Origin: Eupeodes corollae
Taxonomy: Eukaryota; Arthropoda; Insecta; Diptera; Syrphidae
DNA length: 64,000 nt
Reading direction: 5' to 3'
NCBI RefSeq assembly: GCF_945859685.1
Contig: NC_079147.1
Coordinates: forward strand, 145,414,645 to 145,478,644
Position numbers and translations under genes: made by a program. Below are positions 11,206 through 24,000 of this stretch, piece by piece. How positions within the stretch are numbered: position 1 is the first letter of the stretch; every line of letters begins with the position of its first letter. The notes below the pieces were generated by a model. It saw nothing but the letters and a program-made list of their open reading frames with translations. It made no database searches and was not told the DNA's origin.

Positions 11206-11221
11206 GGTTATGGGCCCCTCC
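11206..11221 (+). promoter_or_regulatory. copia primer-binding site
   Basis: GGTTATGGGCCCCTCC follows the 5' LTR directly. Drosophila copia uses the same GGTTATGGGCCC site, which pairs with an internal part of initiator methionine tRNA and not with its 3' end. Confidence 0.8.
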
Positions 11222-11292
11222 AGTCAAAATTAATTTATAAATTTGATTTTCTTTTCTTTAAATAATAATTCTGCTCTTATAGAATTAAAATA

Positions 11293-14200
11293 ATGGCAAA
11301 GATCGAAAATGGACTTTCCTTTGAAAAGCTGCTGGGACGGCAGAACTACTCGAACTGGCGAATTGCAGTGCAGGCGTATCTCGATCTGGATAATCTCCGG
11401 TGCGGAGTCATTGAGTACGACACAGATGAGAATGGTGAGCCTAAAGTTCCAGTTCAAGAAGATAAGGATAGACGGGCGAGAAGCAAAATAACTTTGGCAA
11501 TCGATTCAGTGTGCTACATCCATACCCAAAGTGCCAAGACAGCAAAAGAAATGTGGCAAAAGCTAGCAGATGCCTACGAAGACAATGGTCTGACGCGTCG
11601 TGTAGGTTTACTGCGTAAGCTGATAACCACTTCACTGTCGAACTGCGGTTCTATGGAGCGCTACGTCAAGGAAATTATCTCCACCTCTCAGTCACTAAAC
11701 GGAATTTGCTTTCCAATTGATGAGGAATGGATTGGAACGCTCTTATCTGGCTTATCTGATGACTACCGACCGATGATAATGGCGCTGGAAAATTCCGGCA
11801 CAAAGATCACTGGAGATGCTATAAAGACAAAGCTTCTACAGGAGATGCGACCAGGTGAAGAAGATTCTGCATTTTTTGCGGGTAAATACCATAAGCGTCA
11901 AACAAGCAACACGGAGCAGCGAAAAGGCCCAAAATGTCGCAGATGTCACAATTTTGGCCACATTGCCAAGAAGTGCCAAACAAAACCTGTGCATTCGAAC
12001 GGCGATGGTAGGAAATTGCATCATGCATTCGGTGCTGCGCTCTCTACAGTTGGACTTGGAATCAGCAACGATTGGTATTTTGATTCAGGCGCAACATCTC
12101 ACATGACCTACTGTCAGGATTTACTGAAAAATCCCAAAGAAGCAACAGGTACAGTCATTGCAGCAAATAAAGGGGTAATGCACGTCAAAACTACTGGAAA
12201 TCTTACGTTGAAAGCTGGAAAAAGCGCAGACGATGTAATTGAAATCAATGACGTTCAGTTTATCCCAGATCTAAGCACCAACTTGTTGTCCGTAAGCCGC
12301 ATCGTGAAACGAGGTCACACGGTTGTCTTTCAAAACAGGGGCGTTCAAGTGATTAATCGAAATCAAAAGGTAATTGCAACCGGATCACATTACAATGATT
12401 TGTTTAGGTTAGATACCGCAACCCCGAGCAAAGCGCTGGCGTGTGGAGCAACTGCTACTCGAGAGCTTTGGCACAGGCGAATGGGCCATCTGAATCACAA
12501 CAGTCTCAACCAGTTAAAAGGAGGTTTGGCAACAGGAATCAACTTTACAAACCAATCCGAAGCAGATTGTAAAATGTGTCCCATTGGAAAACAAATTACA
12601 CTCCCATTTAGTAAACAAGGTAAGAGAGCTACTGATTTTCTAGAACTCGTCCATTCCGACATTTGCGGTCCGATGGAGCAGGAGTCTCTCGGAGGTAGCC
12701 GATACTTTTTATCTTTCGTTGACGACTACTAGCGAAAGAAATTTGTTTTCTTTCTTAAATCGAAATCAGAACACGAAGTATGTCGATGCTTCTTAGAGTT
12801 CGTAAATTTCGCAGAAAATCAAAGTGGTAAGAGGTTAAAGAAGCTCCGTACCGACAACGGAAAAGAATATTTGAACTCGAAGATGCGTCAAATTATAAAA
12901 AACAAGGGAATTCATCACCAGACAACGAACGTTCATACACCAGAGCAGAATGGGCTCGCCGAAAGAGATAATCGATCGATTGTTGAGAAGGCCAGATGTA
13001 TGCTAGCCGATGCCAACATGTCAAAGGTATTTTGGGCGGAAGCCGTAGCGTATTCGGTTTACCTATTGAATCGTCCAAAGGTACTGGCATGACACCTGAA
13101 GAGTCATGGACTGGAATGAAACCCGATTTGTCACATATTAAAGTATTCGGAACGACAGTTATGACACACATTCCGAAGATAAGTCGCAAAAAGTGGGATC
13201 CAAAGGCACATGAATGCATACTTACTGGATTTGATGAAAATACCAAAGGCTATCGTCTGTATGACCCGGTGAAAAATTTAATTTTCAAGAGCCGCAACGT
13301 TACATTCATCGACGAAAACAGTGGTGCAGGTGAATCTTCACAAAAATCTCGAATGCCGGTGGTACGTAGCGAAAACAGTACATCAAGTGAACCACGATAT
13401 GTTGAATTAGAACTATTCAACGAAAATGATACAAATGCCAACGAAGAATGTATCAAACCAATGGATTCACCAGCATATATATATGATTCATCCGATGCAG
13501 CAGATGACAGCAACGAATCAAATGTCATCAACCCCAATGTCACCATTACGAATGCCGATGCGCTCCCTCAGCAACCAAACTCAAATGCATCTGAAACACC
13601 GATGTTGAGGCGCAGCGACAGGGAGCGCCATATACCAGGCAAGAATAAAGATTTTATTATTGAGAACAATTGTAGTTCCCCTTCCCCTTCTCAATCTAGT
13701 AACGATGACCTGTTTGATGACTGTGAACCTGAGATGATTAACGAGGAAAGAAGTCAATCTTCGATGTCCAATGCTGAAGAAGATGTCTACTCTGGATTTA
13801 CTGGACTTGTCGCGCCTCCATCGTACCCAAATAGTCTTGTTTCGGTAGAAAACCAGCTAGTACTAAACCTCCACGATGCGGGGCGCATCCCCCAAGGCAA
13901 GTATCCTAAAGCAGTAAATTCAGTTAAAAGTCAAAATACTGCGAAGCATTTTTCACAGCAAATCTCAGAAGACCCAGCAACGCCAGAAGAAGCCTTGTCG
14001 AGTCCAGACGCAAGTTCATGGAAGCTGGCCATGGAGGAAGAGTTCCAGTCATTAATGGCTAACAATACTTGGTCTCTCGTAAATATGCCAACTCATCGTA
14101 AACCCATAAAATGCAAATGGGTATATAGAACCAAACGTGGTATCACGGGTGACATTGACCGTTACAAAGCGAGGCTCGTGATCAAAGGATATTCGCAGCG

Positions 14201-15518
14201 AAAAGGGGTGGATTATGAGGAAACGTACTCTCCAGTTGTACGTCATAGTTCCCTGCGATATCTCTTTGCACTCGCTGCTCAACTTAACCTGGATGTAGAA
14301 CAGATGGATGCCATCACCGCTTTTCTACAGGGAGAAATATCTGATGACATCTATATGGAGCAACCTCCATTATTTGTGGACCAGAACAACAAAACTAAAG
14401 TGTGCCGTCTTAACAAGGCACTATATGGACTAAAACAGTCCAGTCGCATTTGGAATATGGAGCTGGACCAAGCGCTTAAGAACTCTGGATTAGACCAATC
14501 AAGGTATGATTCCTGCGTATACCACAAAACTGATTCTGGAAACATCCTTATACTAGCCATATATGTGGATGACATATTGTTGTTTTCAAACAACAACAAT
14601 TGGCTAAAAGAAATCAAAACCAGTTTGCACCAAAAGTTCCAGATGAAGGAACTAGGACCAGCCACACACGTTCTTGGAATGCGTATCACCAAGGGTCAAG
14701 ATTTCTACGCTCTAGACCAAGAACAATATATAGAATCAATTCTAATCAAATTCCGCATGAACGATTCTAAACCAGTGAAGACACCGATGAATGCCAGTCA
14801 AAAGTTATTGTCAACTCAAGATGATGATGACCTTCAAAACGTTCCGTATCAGGAAGCAATAGGATGCCTCATGTATCTATCCCAGTGCACTCGACCGGAT
14901 ATAAGTTTCAGTGTCAACACTCTAAGCCGTTTTAATTCAAAGGCAGGACCGCAACATTGGCTCGCTGTAAAACATCTACTCCGTTATTTGCGTGGAACCT
15001 CATCGATGAAGCTGAGATTTAAAAAAAATGAAAATCATGACATCATTGGATTCACAGATGCTGATTGGGCAGCCAACATTGATGACAGGAAGTCCACAAC
15101 CGGTTTCGTTTTCCTAGCTCAGGGAGGAGCTATATCCTGGTGCTCTAAGAGGCAACACACTGTTGCATTATCATCATGTGAAGCTGAATATATGTCACTC
15201 TCTGCAGCGGTTCAGGAAGCTATTTGGTGGAATGGCCTCAAAACTGAAATCCTAAAGCAGCATAATAACACACTTCAAATTTTGTGCGATAATCAAAGTG
15301 CAATAGCAATCTCCAAAAATAATGGGTTTCACCCCCGGACGAAACACATTGACATTCGTCATCATTTCGTGCAAGATACGCTCAGCAAAGGTCAAATTAG
15401 AGTCAACTACATTTCCACAGAGGAACAAATAGCAGATATTTTAACAAAGCCTTTGGAGAAAGTCAAAGTGGAAACTTTTCGAAAGGCAATGGGAATAAAT
15501 AACAACCTTTTAGCTTAA
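11293..15518 (+). pseudogene. copia gag-pol polyprotein with one stop and one frameshift
   Basis: ATG 11293 opens a frame with gag, then a CX2CX4HX4C zinc knuckle (CRRCHNFGHIAKKC, near 11935), an aspartic protease motif DSGATSH near 12080, the pre-integrase box LWHRRMGHL, and the integrase start (D in HSDICGP). A TAG at 12730-12732 interrupts integrase. The same frame then continues through the second D (RTDNGKEY) and the E (PEQNGLAERDN). Near 13060-13092 the frame shifts. The remaining ORF (to 15518) holds reverse transcriptase with YVDDILL and RNase H with TDADWA, SSCEAEYMS and CDNQSAIA. The two lesions should prevent a full polyprotein, although all domains are present. Confidence 0.95.
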
Positions 15519-15525
15519 GGAGGAG
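15517..15525 (+). promoter_or_regulatory. copia polypurine tract
   Basis: AAGGAGGAG lies directly upstream of the 3' LTR, the expected site for plus-strand priming in reverse transcription. Confidence 0.8.
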
Positions 15526-15716
15526 TATTGGAGTTACAATATTTTGTATATAAGTTGCACTGAAGTCAGCCACCAACCTATAATCTAAAAGCTTTCATGT
15601 ATTGTACTTTGAACACATTCACATAACTTCATTTTCTGAATTTAATAAATTATATCCTTCTTCTTTCATTAACCTTCAAAGTAAAACCACGCGCCTTTTA
15701 TTCCTCTGCTCTTATA
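15526..15716 (+). repeat. copia 3' LTR
   Basis: 191 bp, matching the 5' LTR except for one C/T difference near its end (GCTCTTATA against GTTCTTATA). Followed by the TTCGT duplication at 15717-15721. Confidence 0.9.
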
Positions 15717-16190
15717 TTCGTCTCCAGTTCTGTAAGAAATACATGTCGTGGAAGTCTGAGTGACCAAAAGTGATTTTTTCAAACGGGAAAAAGTTCAATT
15801 TAGGGGGCCTATACGGCTATAGTTATTACTTTCATGACCTTCGAAAAGAGGAGCATTATTTAAATCGGCTGCATAGCTGTGAAGGCAGTGTTATGGTATG
15901 GGGAGCTATTTCCTTACGGAGCCTTGGAGCTCCCACATATTTCTGACCTGTTTGGATCAATGTCGTGGACATTCCACATGACTTTTCCCCTATCCATACA
16001 GCGAGGACAGTAAGGCAGTGGATTAAGAAAATGTGGAGATGCTGATGTGGCCCCAAAACTTCCCTAACCTTTACATAATAGAGAGTGTATAGGGACTTCT
16101 CTCACGTAAAGTATACGAGTCAGGGAGGCAATTCTAAGACAAAAAGTCATTAATCCCAACTATTAAAAAAGTCTGGAGTGGAATCATGAT

Positions 16191-16745
16191 ATAAATCGTA
16201 ATAGAAATATCGGAAATAAACCTCCGCAATAAATTTAACGTACTTTAACTTCCAAATCCAAAGTAAGCGTACATTAAATATATATATTCCTTCATACATG
16301 TTTATTAAATGTATCTTTCTGAACAAAATAGATTTTTAAAAAACTTTCCATTAACGAAATAAACAACATAAACCCACATTTCCCCTATACTCCAGTTAGA
16401 CAAAACACTCGATTTTCTTGAAGGTGGTGCCTATCAAAGGCAATCTGGGGCTGAATGGTCAGCTCCCATGGCCCAGAGTACAGTTTGTGAAGTCATCATC
16501 ATTGTTGAAATATATTCCACTTTAGGAACACACAACGTCTAGTCTAGACGAACAAAACACAAACCAATTTTCAGGCAGATTAAAAAAATATCAAATGTCA
16601 AAGTTTTTCTCCTAAAGTGATACCAAATTTAAGAAATATTTTGGTGATCACATTACACAGACGAATAAATTCTTTTGACCACAATGTCACAAATGTAACA
16701 GTCACAAATCACCTTACATGATTCCACCCCTGGTCTAAAATTTCG
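16191..16745. other. insert in the Tc1 3' coding end
   Basis: This block separates Tc1 transposase residues KKVWSGINHD from RIYETILKR. It holds the Harbinger-like coding scrap at 16422-16515; the rest is AT-rich. The right edge (complement GGGGTGGAATCATG) resembles Tc1 coding DNA at its left edge, so I could not define terminal repeats. Confidence 0.4.
16422..16515 (+). pseudogene. PIF/Harbinger transposase fragment
   Basis: Translation GAYQRQSGAEWSAPMAQSTV followed by CEVIIIV resembles the internal HARBI1 block that normally reads as a small hydrophobic start, then G-x5-G, then APMAQSTV. About 30 codons are recognisable and then stops follow. Confidence 0.6.
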
Positions 16746-16881
16746 CTTTAATCGAATTTACGAGACTATATTAAAAAGAGAGCAATACTCATTATTAGCT
16801 TCTGTTAAATGATCATACAATAGAAAAGGGTAAAATAAATCTTTGAATTCAAAAAATGTTTGTTTTATTCCATTTCATCTA

Positions 16882-17076
16882 TGAACCTATTCAGATGAGC
16901 CAAAAAACATGATTGTTTTTTTGAATACATTTAGTCATATTTTTTTTTCTCCCAAAACAAGCACATAATTTAGCCCTTTTATTACATATAAAAAAGATGT
17001 GTCATTGCAATACATATGAAGGGAGGCCATCAGTGTGGTGAAAATGTTTGTGAACCTATTCAGATGACCGGCAGTG
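16882..17076 (-). repeat. right IR/DR terminus of the 10-17 kb Tc1 element
   Basis: Inner motif at 16882-16908 and outer motif ending at 17076 beside TA, both inverted copies of those at 10035-10240. Confidence 0.85.
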
Positions 17077-17870
17077 TATCATGAAAAGAATAGTTGTGTT
17101 TTATTTACGTTTACTTTACTTTACCAAATGACATTTTTAAACGTTTTCAAAACTCATATTTATGTTAAGTGTGTGATCCGCCCTTGTACTTTGTCTCCTT
17201 TTTTTTCGCTTACGGCAAGATTTTCAGGTCATGAATTTGAATTTGAATGAAAAAGAAAGGAAGAAAATGTTATTCCATTTTTGTCAACAGCCATTTAAGG
17301 GTATCACAACACGACAAGTGTCTGGGTACTGGTTATAATCCAAAAATACAATAACGATTTTTGAATCCAATCAATTTATAACAAAAAAAAAACATTTTTC
17401 TTTTAAAAGTAGGTTTTATAAATGAGAAAGACATTTAACATACAATATTTTATTTGGTAAAAGTAAGGCTTGGTTATACATATAATAATTTAACTATAGA
17501 AATCTTCAGTTTTCTTTTAATTATTTGTTTAGCTTTCTTTTAATGCTATGTAATAGTTTTGAAAAACAAAAAGTATGTGAGAGGTGATTTATAGCAGGCT
17601 AATAATAATATAATTTATAATTAATAAACAAAGAACAGGTTAAACAATTTTATATGTACATTTTAGTACGAAAATAATGAAACAGGATAAAGAAAATATA
17701 ATCAAACAAACAAAATTATTATTAAAAAAAAAAAAACATTTATGAATGCGACTTCTGCTTCTTTGTATTTTTAAAAACAAAAAAATAAATTAAAATAGAA
17801 GAAAATATCTTTAACATAAATTCTCTCTTCAAATCTTGGGTCTTATTCCATTTTTGTTCGTTTATTATCG
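17077..17870. other. non-coding stretch downstream of FCHO
   Basis: AT-rich sequence between the Tc1 right end and the FCHO polyadenylation signal. No gene, repeat pair or transposase motif was recognised. Confidence 0.5.
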
Positions 17871-17876
17871 TTCCAG
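17871..17876 (-). terminator. Fcho: FCHO polyadenylation signal
   Basis: AATAAA on the minus strand, about 85 bases after the FCHO stop codon, a normal distance for a short 3' UTR. Confidence 0.6.
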
Positions 17877-17960
17877 CACATACTTTTTCCTCGAAACTCG
17901 CAAGTTTGCAGCATCTTTGAGTAATCATCATCATATTCCTTGTTTTTTTTTGTGTTCTTA

Positions 17961-18058
17961 TTAATTGGATTTCGCTGAATAAGGACTTGACGAACCAACT
18001 GAGGGTGGAGTTGGAGTTGCCCCACTTCGAATTCCATCTCCTTCACAGATGTATTTAC
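17961..18058 (-). CDS. Fcho: FCHO last coding exon
   Basis: Completes the codon split after RRFVSG, reads KYICEGDGIRSGATPTPP and ends in a Ser/Pro tail with stop TAA at 17961-17963. KRRF-x-SG-KY is typical of the end of the FCHO mu-homology domain. The acceptor AG is at 18059-18060. Confidence 0.85.
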
Positions 18059-21000
18059 CTTTACAATTTGGAAATAAACGCTTTAATTTACTTATCTTTA
18101 AGTTTAGTGTGTTTATTATTACCTGAAACAAATCTTCGTTTTACCAACGACTGTCGATAGCCATTACCAATAAGTTCAAATTCAATTCCAGATAAGGTGG
18201 TTCCTTCGCAATTGAACTGTGTAGTCATGGTATTAGGAGTCGATGGACCATCATTTAATTCTAGTCGAGCTCGCAGCGTCCCAACACCACCACCCTGAGA
18301 ATTTTGAGAGATATCCGTAAAGTTCCAAACCAAACGATTCGATTCGCCAAGCCTTTAAATAAATAAATTTGAACGTGATTCAAAAGAAAGAAAGAAAGAC
18401 TACTTTTTGGTTAATTAACTTACCACGCCGAATGAGGCTTTGATTGTACATTTCGAACGGATCCGTTTACTGGTACTGACAGTGTTACATTGAGTAATGG
18501 AGTGGCAACTGCCATGGCATGATTGTTGTACTTGTAGTCAATTTTCAGGGCGGTATATGTTGGTTCACATTTCCAATAGCTTACCAATTGGAATGGACAC
18601 GATGAGGCACCTGGTTTCGAGCGCACCTGATATTTTAGTATTTCCACATTAAAGTAAGCAGCAGATGGGCTTTGTTCCGATTGACGACGTAATTTTGCCG
18701 TCAAAGCAGTCATATTAAATTCAAGAACTGTACTAAACGTATCCGATTGATTATGATCACTAAAAATTTAACAAGGTTAAGTGTTATAAGCATACAACTG
18801 AAATTTAACTTACACTTGGACAAGTTCTTGATTGGGAACAATGTTTTCAAGGTTATTGATGTTCTTTATACGAAAACCCAATCTGGCTGGATTGGGATTG
18901 TTGGCCAAGACACCGGCTATGCCAGCAGGAAATGACAACATCATATCACCAGTTATTTTCACCTGACACTTTGATTCATCGGTACCCCTAAGGAACGAAG
19001 TTTTATAAAAACAAGTTTGGATCTTTTTGTGAGAGAAGCGACATACCTAAAGTAAGCATGAATAATTTCATGGAAGGCCACAGCAAGGGGTATCGTATCC
19101 GATATGCCAATAGTTAGAGGTGATGGACCTCTTGATGAACCATGCCCGACGCCCATCCGGAATTCCATACTGCCAACACTGTCGGCTCTTGACATCGACG
19201 ATGGACTTATTCGACCTCGTGGTGCCATCTCTGAACGTCGAGAAGGCGGACGAGGAATAGCTATGCTGTTGGCTGATGTTGGTGTTGGTATTTGGCGGCT
19301 TACAGACTTTGATATCGTTGCGGATGCAGGAGCAGATGCACTGATTTCACCAACTTCAGAGAATATATCGCCCAAGTCGGCATATCTATATAAAAATAGA
19401 TTTACATTCCTTGTAAAGGAAGTATAGGTGTATTTAAATTTTTACCTCGAGTTGTTAGACATCGATAGAGTAGGACTTTGGAGTGGTGCATAAGGATGCA
19501 CAGTAGCAGTCGGTGTCGATGCATTTGATACTTCTGGACTTTGTTGTCGTGACGCAATGCTGGATTGTTCTAGCTGTTGACTGTGCTATAAGATTAAACA
19601 ACAACAAAACAAATCAATTCGTTTAATTTTTAAAGGCGAAAAAAATACTTACCGAAAAAATTCCCACCGGCGAGAGCGATATATTACCCACAGTCGCTCG
19701 TAGTTCATCAACACTGGCCGACATTGGAGCAGTACCATTGTTAAGGGGTTTTATTTTGACGTGAATTTTTTTATCAGGTTTATCATTATCTGAATCTGAG
19801 TCCGAATCAGAGTAGAAACTTCCCGCTTTTAAAACACAAATAAAAATTTAGTTAGTTAGTAAGAAATATGGATGAAAAATGAATGCTACCATTTTCTGGA
19901 TTATCTTCCCAGGCGGCATCTTTTTGGGGTTGAATACTGTAACCATCTTCATCGACTTCGGGAGCAGCTGTTGGTGCAACACCGGGAATAACTGGAATAG
20001 CCACCGTCGCTGATGATGATTTTTGTACTTTATTTTGTTCATCGTCTTGTAAGTGGTCTTTTTCTTCGCTGCTTGTAAATAAATTAAGGAATAATTTTAT
20101 TAAATGATAAAAATAAGATAAAACAAATTATAATTTATATCAATAAAAGACAATACTCTATTTCTGTTTTTTGTTTCTTTACTTGATTTTAATCTGTTTT
20201 TAAAGAAATGTAGACAAGCAAAAAATTGGATTGTATTGTACGAGCCTCTTAAAAACATACACATAGCCCAGAAAAGAAAAGATTCAAACTCAAAGAAACT
20301 AGTCTATTTCGGTTATAAAGACTGGAAGATCATATACCATGCTTAGAAAAAGATTTTAGCAACAAGTGGAAGTAAATATAAACCAAATTTTCTTGTTCGC
20401 TTCAGATTTGTTTACCCACTCGAGGGGTTAGACATCCCCTTATGATGAATGATTTGGAATTATGCGAGCAATTAGGAAGGGAGGACAGGATTAGAAATTA
20501 AATATTGAGCCTAGTAAAGCGTTCCTAGTAAAGCGTTCCACATTCGTACGTACGTACTCATGTAATAACTCTCTGAGAGATTGTATGTGACCTTCTACCT
20601 AGAACTGAAAGCTGTTCAGTCTCCTCGATTCAAGTACCACCCATGGATAGTGAGGTTAATGATTGCGAAAGCAAACATTGGTTTGTTTAAGGATTAAATT
20701 CTACAGGGTTTTTGAATTCGCATTGGACTATGTTGTCAAGATCATTCCAATATATTCTATACAAATCTTATCATACGCTCCCGTATAATGATGAGGATGA
20801 GAATCTAAAAATTAATATGAAAAACTGAGGGTTCTGCAATCAGCGAACAGGTTGTTATGTTAGCTGAATAATAAATTCAATGTGATAAGGAGAAGTGGTG
20901 AGCGACGCACTTTAGAAAATATTGATAAAAATCATCTTGGAATATTATGTAATCAATTTTTTTCTTGATATTATATTTGGCTGACACTTGAAAATCAGCC

Positions 21001-24000
21001 TTTTCAAAATAAAAATCAAAACGAATATAAATAATATGGTCCTAAATGTGTATCATTCTTATGGGGTTTTCTAAAATTTTCAAGAAAATACGATTTAAAA
21101 AAAATTGATCTGCGAATTTGCAATCAGTGTTCACATTTTTTTTTATAATAAGCATACACTCAAGGGGATATTACTACCCCCGACAGGATTTAAAAGGATA
21201 TGTCGGTGCACATTGGTTTTAAATTCCTAAATATTGCAATGACTAGGCAAGACAGAGTGTGGTAAGGCATTCCATATTCGCGTAGTACGGCAAAATAACG
21301 AATCTCTGTATTTGACAGTACGGCTGAAGTAGGACTCGAGGGTATACTAATGAGCATTCCTAGAAGCGCGAGTATTACTGTTGAACTGTTTAAGGAGAGG
21401 AAAGCAGCTAGCTCTTTCACTAGAGCATAAACCGTTCAAATTTACCGTTATAAAAGGGTAAGACAAGTAACCTTACGACGATGCTCAAGCGAAGTAAACG
21501 CACTTATGATGATATTATCACCTATCAATTTAAATGCTCTACGTTCAATACTATCCAAGAGGTTTAAGTAAGTTGCAGGAGCACCAGCCCAGAGATGGAA
21601 GTTATACTCAAGCTTTGGACGTACATAAGTCTTGTAGATAAAAACCAGTTTAGGAGATTTCTTGCATCGCCTAATGAAACCCAAACACCTTGCGGCATTT
21701 TTGGCGACATCGCGTATGGGATCATTCCACAAGAGGTGGTTGGTGACACACATACCGAGAATATCCAGGTGTTCAGTCATGGATAATGGCAAAGGGGGTA
21801 TATCTCGCTTAAACGATACAAGACATCATTGGGTTTTCGAAGCATTAAATTCAACGCGGTTTTTTAATCCCCATTGAACAATGCTGTTTAGGTCGGAATT
21901 TAATGAGCTTATCATATTTTGTCCTTGCAGTTCAATATCCGAAGAAGAGGGATGTGAGTCTGAAAACGAATATGAAAAGCTAAGAGTACTGTCGTCAACG
22001 AAACAATGTATTGGATTAGAAGTTGCAGACAGGAGATCATTAATAAAAATTAGAAAGAGTGTTGGAGATAGAACAGAGCCCTGGGGTACACTACCATTTA
22101 TTTTATGGACATTCAGACTTGAATCTATCCCAAAACTACTAGTATTACTAATCCAATAAAAGAGGGATTCATGAAAACCGAAAGCACGAAAGAGAACCTG
22201 CTTTTGAAATATCAGGTGCAATAATCTTACTTTCTCCAAAGCGATGTAAAGATTTGCTTCACTATTCGGTGAGTGTCGTACTTCATCTTTACGAACAGTG
22301 AAGCAAATCGTCACTAGATCACCAGTGGACCTTTTGCTTCGAAAAAAATGTATGAATTACTTTTGCGGAGTAGTAAAATATAATGGATACTATTAGAAAC
22401 AGAAGAATTTATAAATAAGGAAAACGAATGGCATGTCAGCTGAATTTTTAAATATGGGACAACACAATTAATCATCAAGCTGAAACTTATTTTTCTGATC
22501 CACAAGCAAGAAAATTTTAATGGTTCTACCAATTATAAAGGGTACTTTTAAAGAAGTTTCAGGTATGATTTAGAAGTAGATGTTTTACCCTTTTACCTTC
22601 AAAAGTATTGCAGAAGCATCCCTTCATAAAGAAAAGAAGTTGCATGCATTTTTCGTTGATTTTAGGTCTGCATTCCATATAATTGATAGAAAAGCGCTTA
22701 TTTACAAGATATAATGGGATGTCACGGAAGTTTTCAAGGGTTTACAAAATTTGCACGAGGACACAATGGCTAAGATATGGAATAAAGATTCACTGACAGA
22801 ATTTAATCGATAGGGAGTAAGACAGGGATGCACATTAACTCCAAGCATGTTTGCTTTGTTTATTGATGATCTTGTTGTGAAAGATTTGGAGCTTAATAGT
22901 TAACCTTGATAAATCCAAGCAACAGTCCAAACAAAAAATGGCATTCTAATGGAATGATGAACGCGATACGCACAACATGGAATAGTTGCTCAAGTTCAAA
23001 ATATTTGAAGCTCTATTAGCATCAATACTTTTTTAAGGTTGCACAGATTTGGAGAAAGAAGCAGTATGACTCGAAGCAGAAACTTCCACGGTAATTTTTC
23101 TAACTTCAACATAGTACACCTAATTACCTCATCGTTTTAGAAAGAGGATTAAACCCCTCTGTTCATACGACTTAAAAATAAGAGTAGTACATAATGAAAG
23201 TTTTAACAATGGATGATAACCGACTTCCAAAGATAGTAGCTCTGCGAGTGAAAGGGACTAGAACAAGTTGGTGTACTAAATGGCTGGATTTGGCGACAGA
23301 ATGTGTGATAAAACTAAGCATGAACAATGCAAGTAATGAAGAATTAGTAACTTCGCCCTACCAGCTCATTTTCGCAGTTGACTTAAGGCTGAGAGAGAAA
23401 TACTTGAATGGCACAAAAGGTTATTCATACAGGCAATTCTAAAGCTATGTAAATCATAACTTAGAAGAGCGGAATTATCTTAAAGACTATAACATCACCG
23501 AAGAAATTTCAATGATGGTAAAGCTACGGAGAGAACTTATACAACTGAATTTTATGCCGCATAGGGTTGATTTACGCATTATATGCTTTTAAAGTTACTT
23601 AGGTGAAAGTGAAGGTACTCTCCACTTTATCTGAAAATGTCCGATTCTGGCAGTGACAGACGCTAAGCCAAGTTTTACTCTGGCTTAACAACATGGAAGA
23701 TACAAAATTACTCAATTTTTTTAAACTAACTCTTCTCTATAGAAACCATTATACTCGTAAATGAAATTTTTCAAAAAATGTTTACATTTTTAATATTTTG
23801 TTAAAACAAATTTAAACAGTTGTCTTCAATAGTTTTGATACAAAATTTAACATCACTTTTAAGGAGGTAATTTTCATGTTTTATTTAATTTTCATAGCGA
23901 AACTAACTTTAATGGGGAATTGAAGCCTTTTGAATTGGAATGGTTAATCTGCAGGAATTATTGAGATTGGAAAAATCATTAAATTTTCACCCTTTTCAGC

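Larger units (their letters stand above)
11015..15716 (+). mobile_element. copia-type LTR retrotransposon, recent insertion
   Basis: Two 191-bp LTRs (11015-11205 and 15526-15716) differ at a single position that I can see, and the 5-bp host duplication TTCGT flanks both sides. The 5' LTR is followed by a GGTTATGGGCCC primer-binding site, and a purine tract precedes the 3' LTR. One long gag-pol frame lies between them in the Ty1/copia order (protease, integrase, reverse transcriptase, RNase H). The total length of 4702 bp is normal for copia. The near-identical LTRs imply a recent insertion. Confidence 0.95.
10336..16800 (+). pseudogene. Tc1-like transposase in several pieces
   Basis: Piece 1 starts at ATG 10336 (MGSGKSLSEEEKGKRKAFRE) and carries the helix-turn-helix start with a frameshift near 10440. 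Piece 2 (10877-11014) continues as NSHDSASKIKLKTGVNCSLA. Piece 3 (15722-16190) has FHDLRKEEHYLNRLHSCEGS followed by VMVWGAIS, PIHTARTVRQWIKK, and the end KKVWSGINHD. A short C-terminal remnant (RIYETILKR) appears near 16757-16785. The breaks coincide with the MITE, the copia element and a Harbinger fragment. The catalytic core is degenerate. Confidence 0.8.
10035..17076 (+). mobile_element. Tc1-like element with long IR/DR ends, split by later insertions
   Basis: The left end CACTGCCGGTCATCTGAATA and the right end, its exact complement, are flanked by TA on both sides. The similarity extends inward over roughly 100 bp. A second, inner copy of the motif (GGCTCATCTGAATAG) lies about 180 bp inside each end, giving the IR/DR pattern. 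Its transposase is broken up by a MITE, a copia retrotransposon and a Harbinger fragment. Without these it would be about 1.5 kb, normal for Tc1. Confidence 0.9.

Noticed and set aside
14351..14692. Minus-strand ORF of 113 codons within copia
   Set aside because: Shadow of the reverse transcriptase frame on the other strand.
18747..18935. Plus-strand ORF of 62 codons
   Set aside because: Antisense of the FCHO exon 18814-18987 and its intron.
19104..19427. Plus-strand ORF of 107 codons
   Set aside because: It is the antisense of the FCHO exon 19047-19385, which has splice sites, conserved motifs and matching phases.
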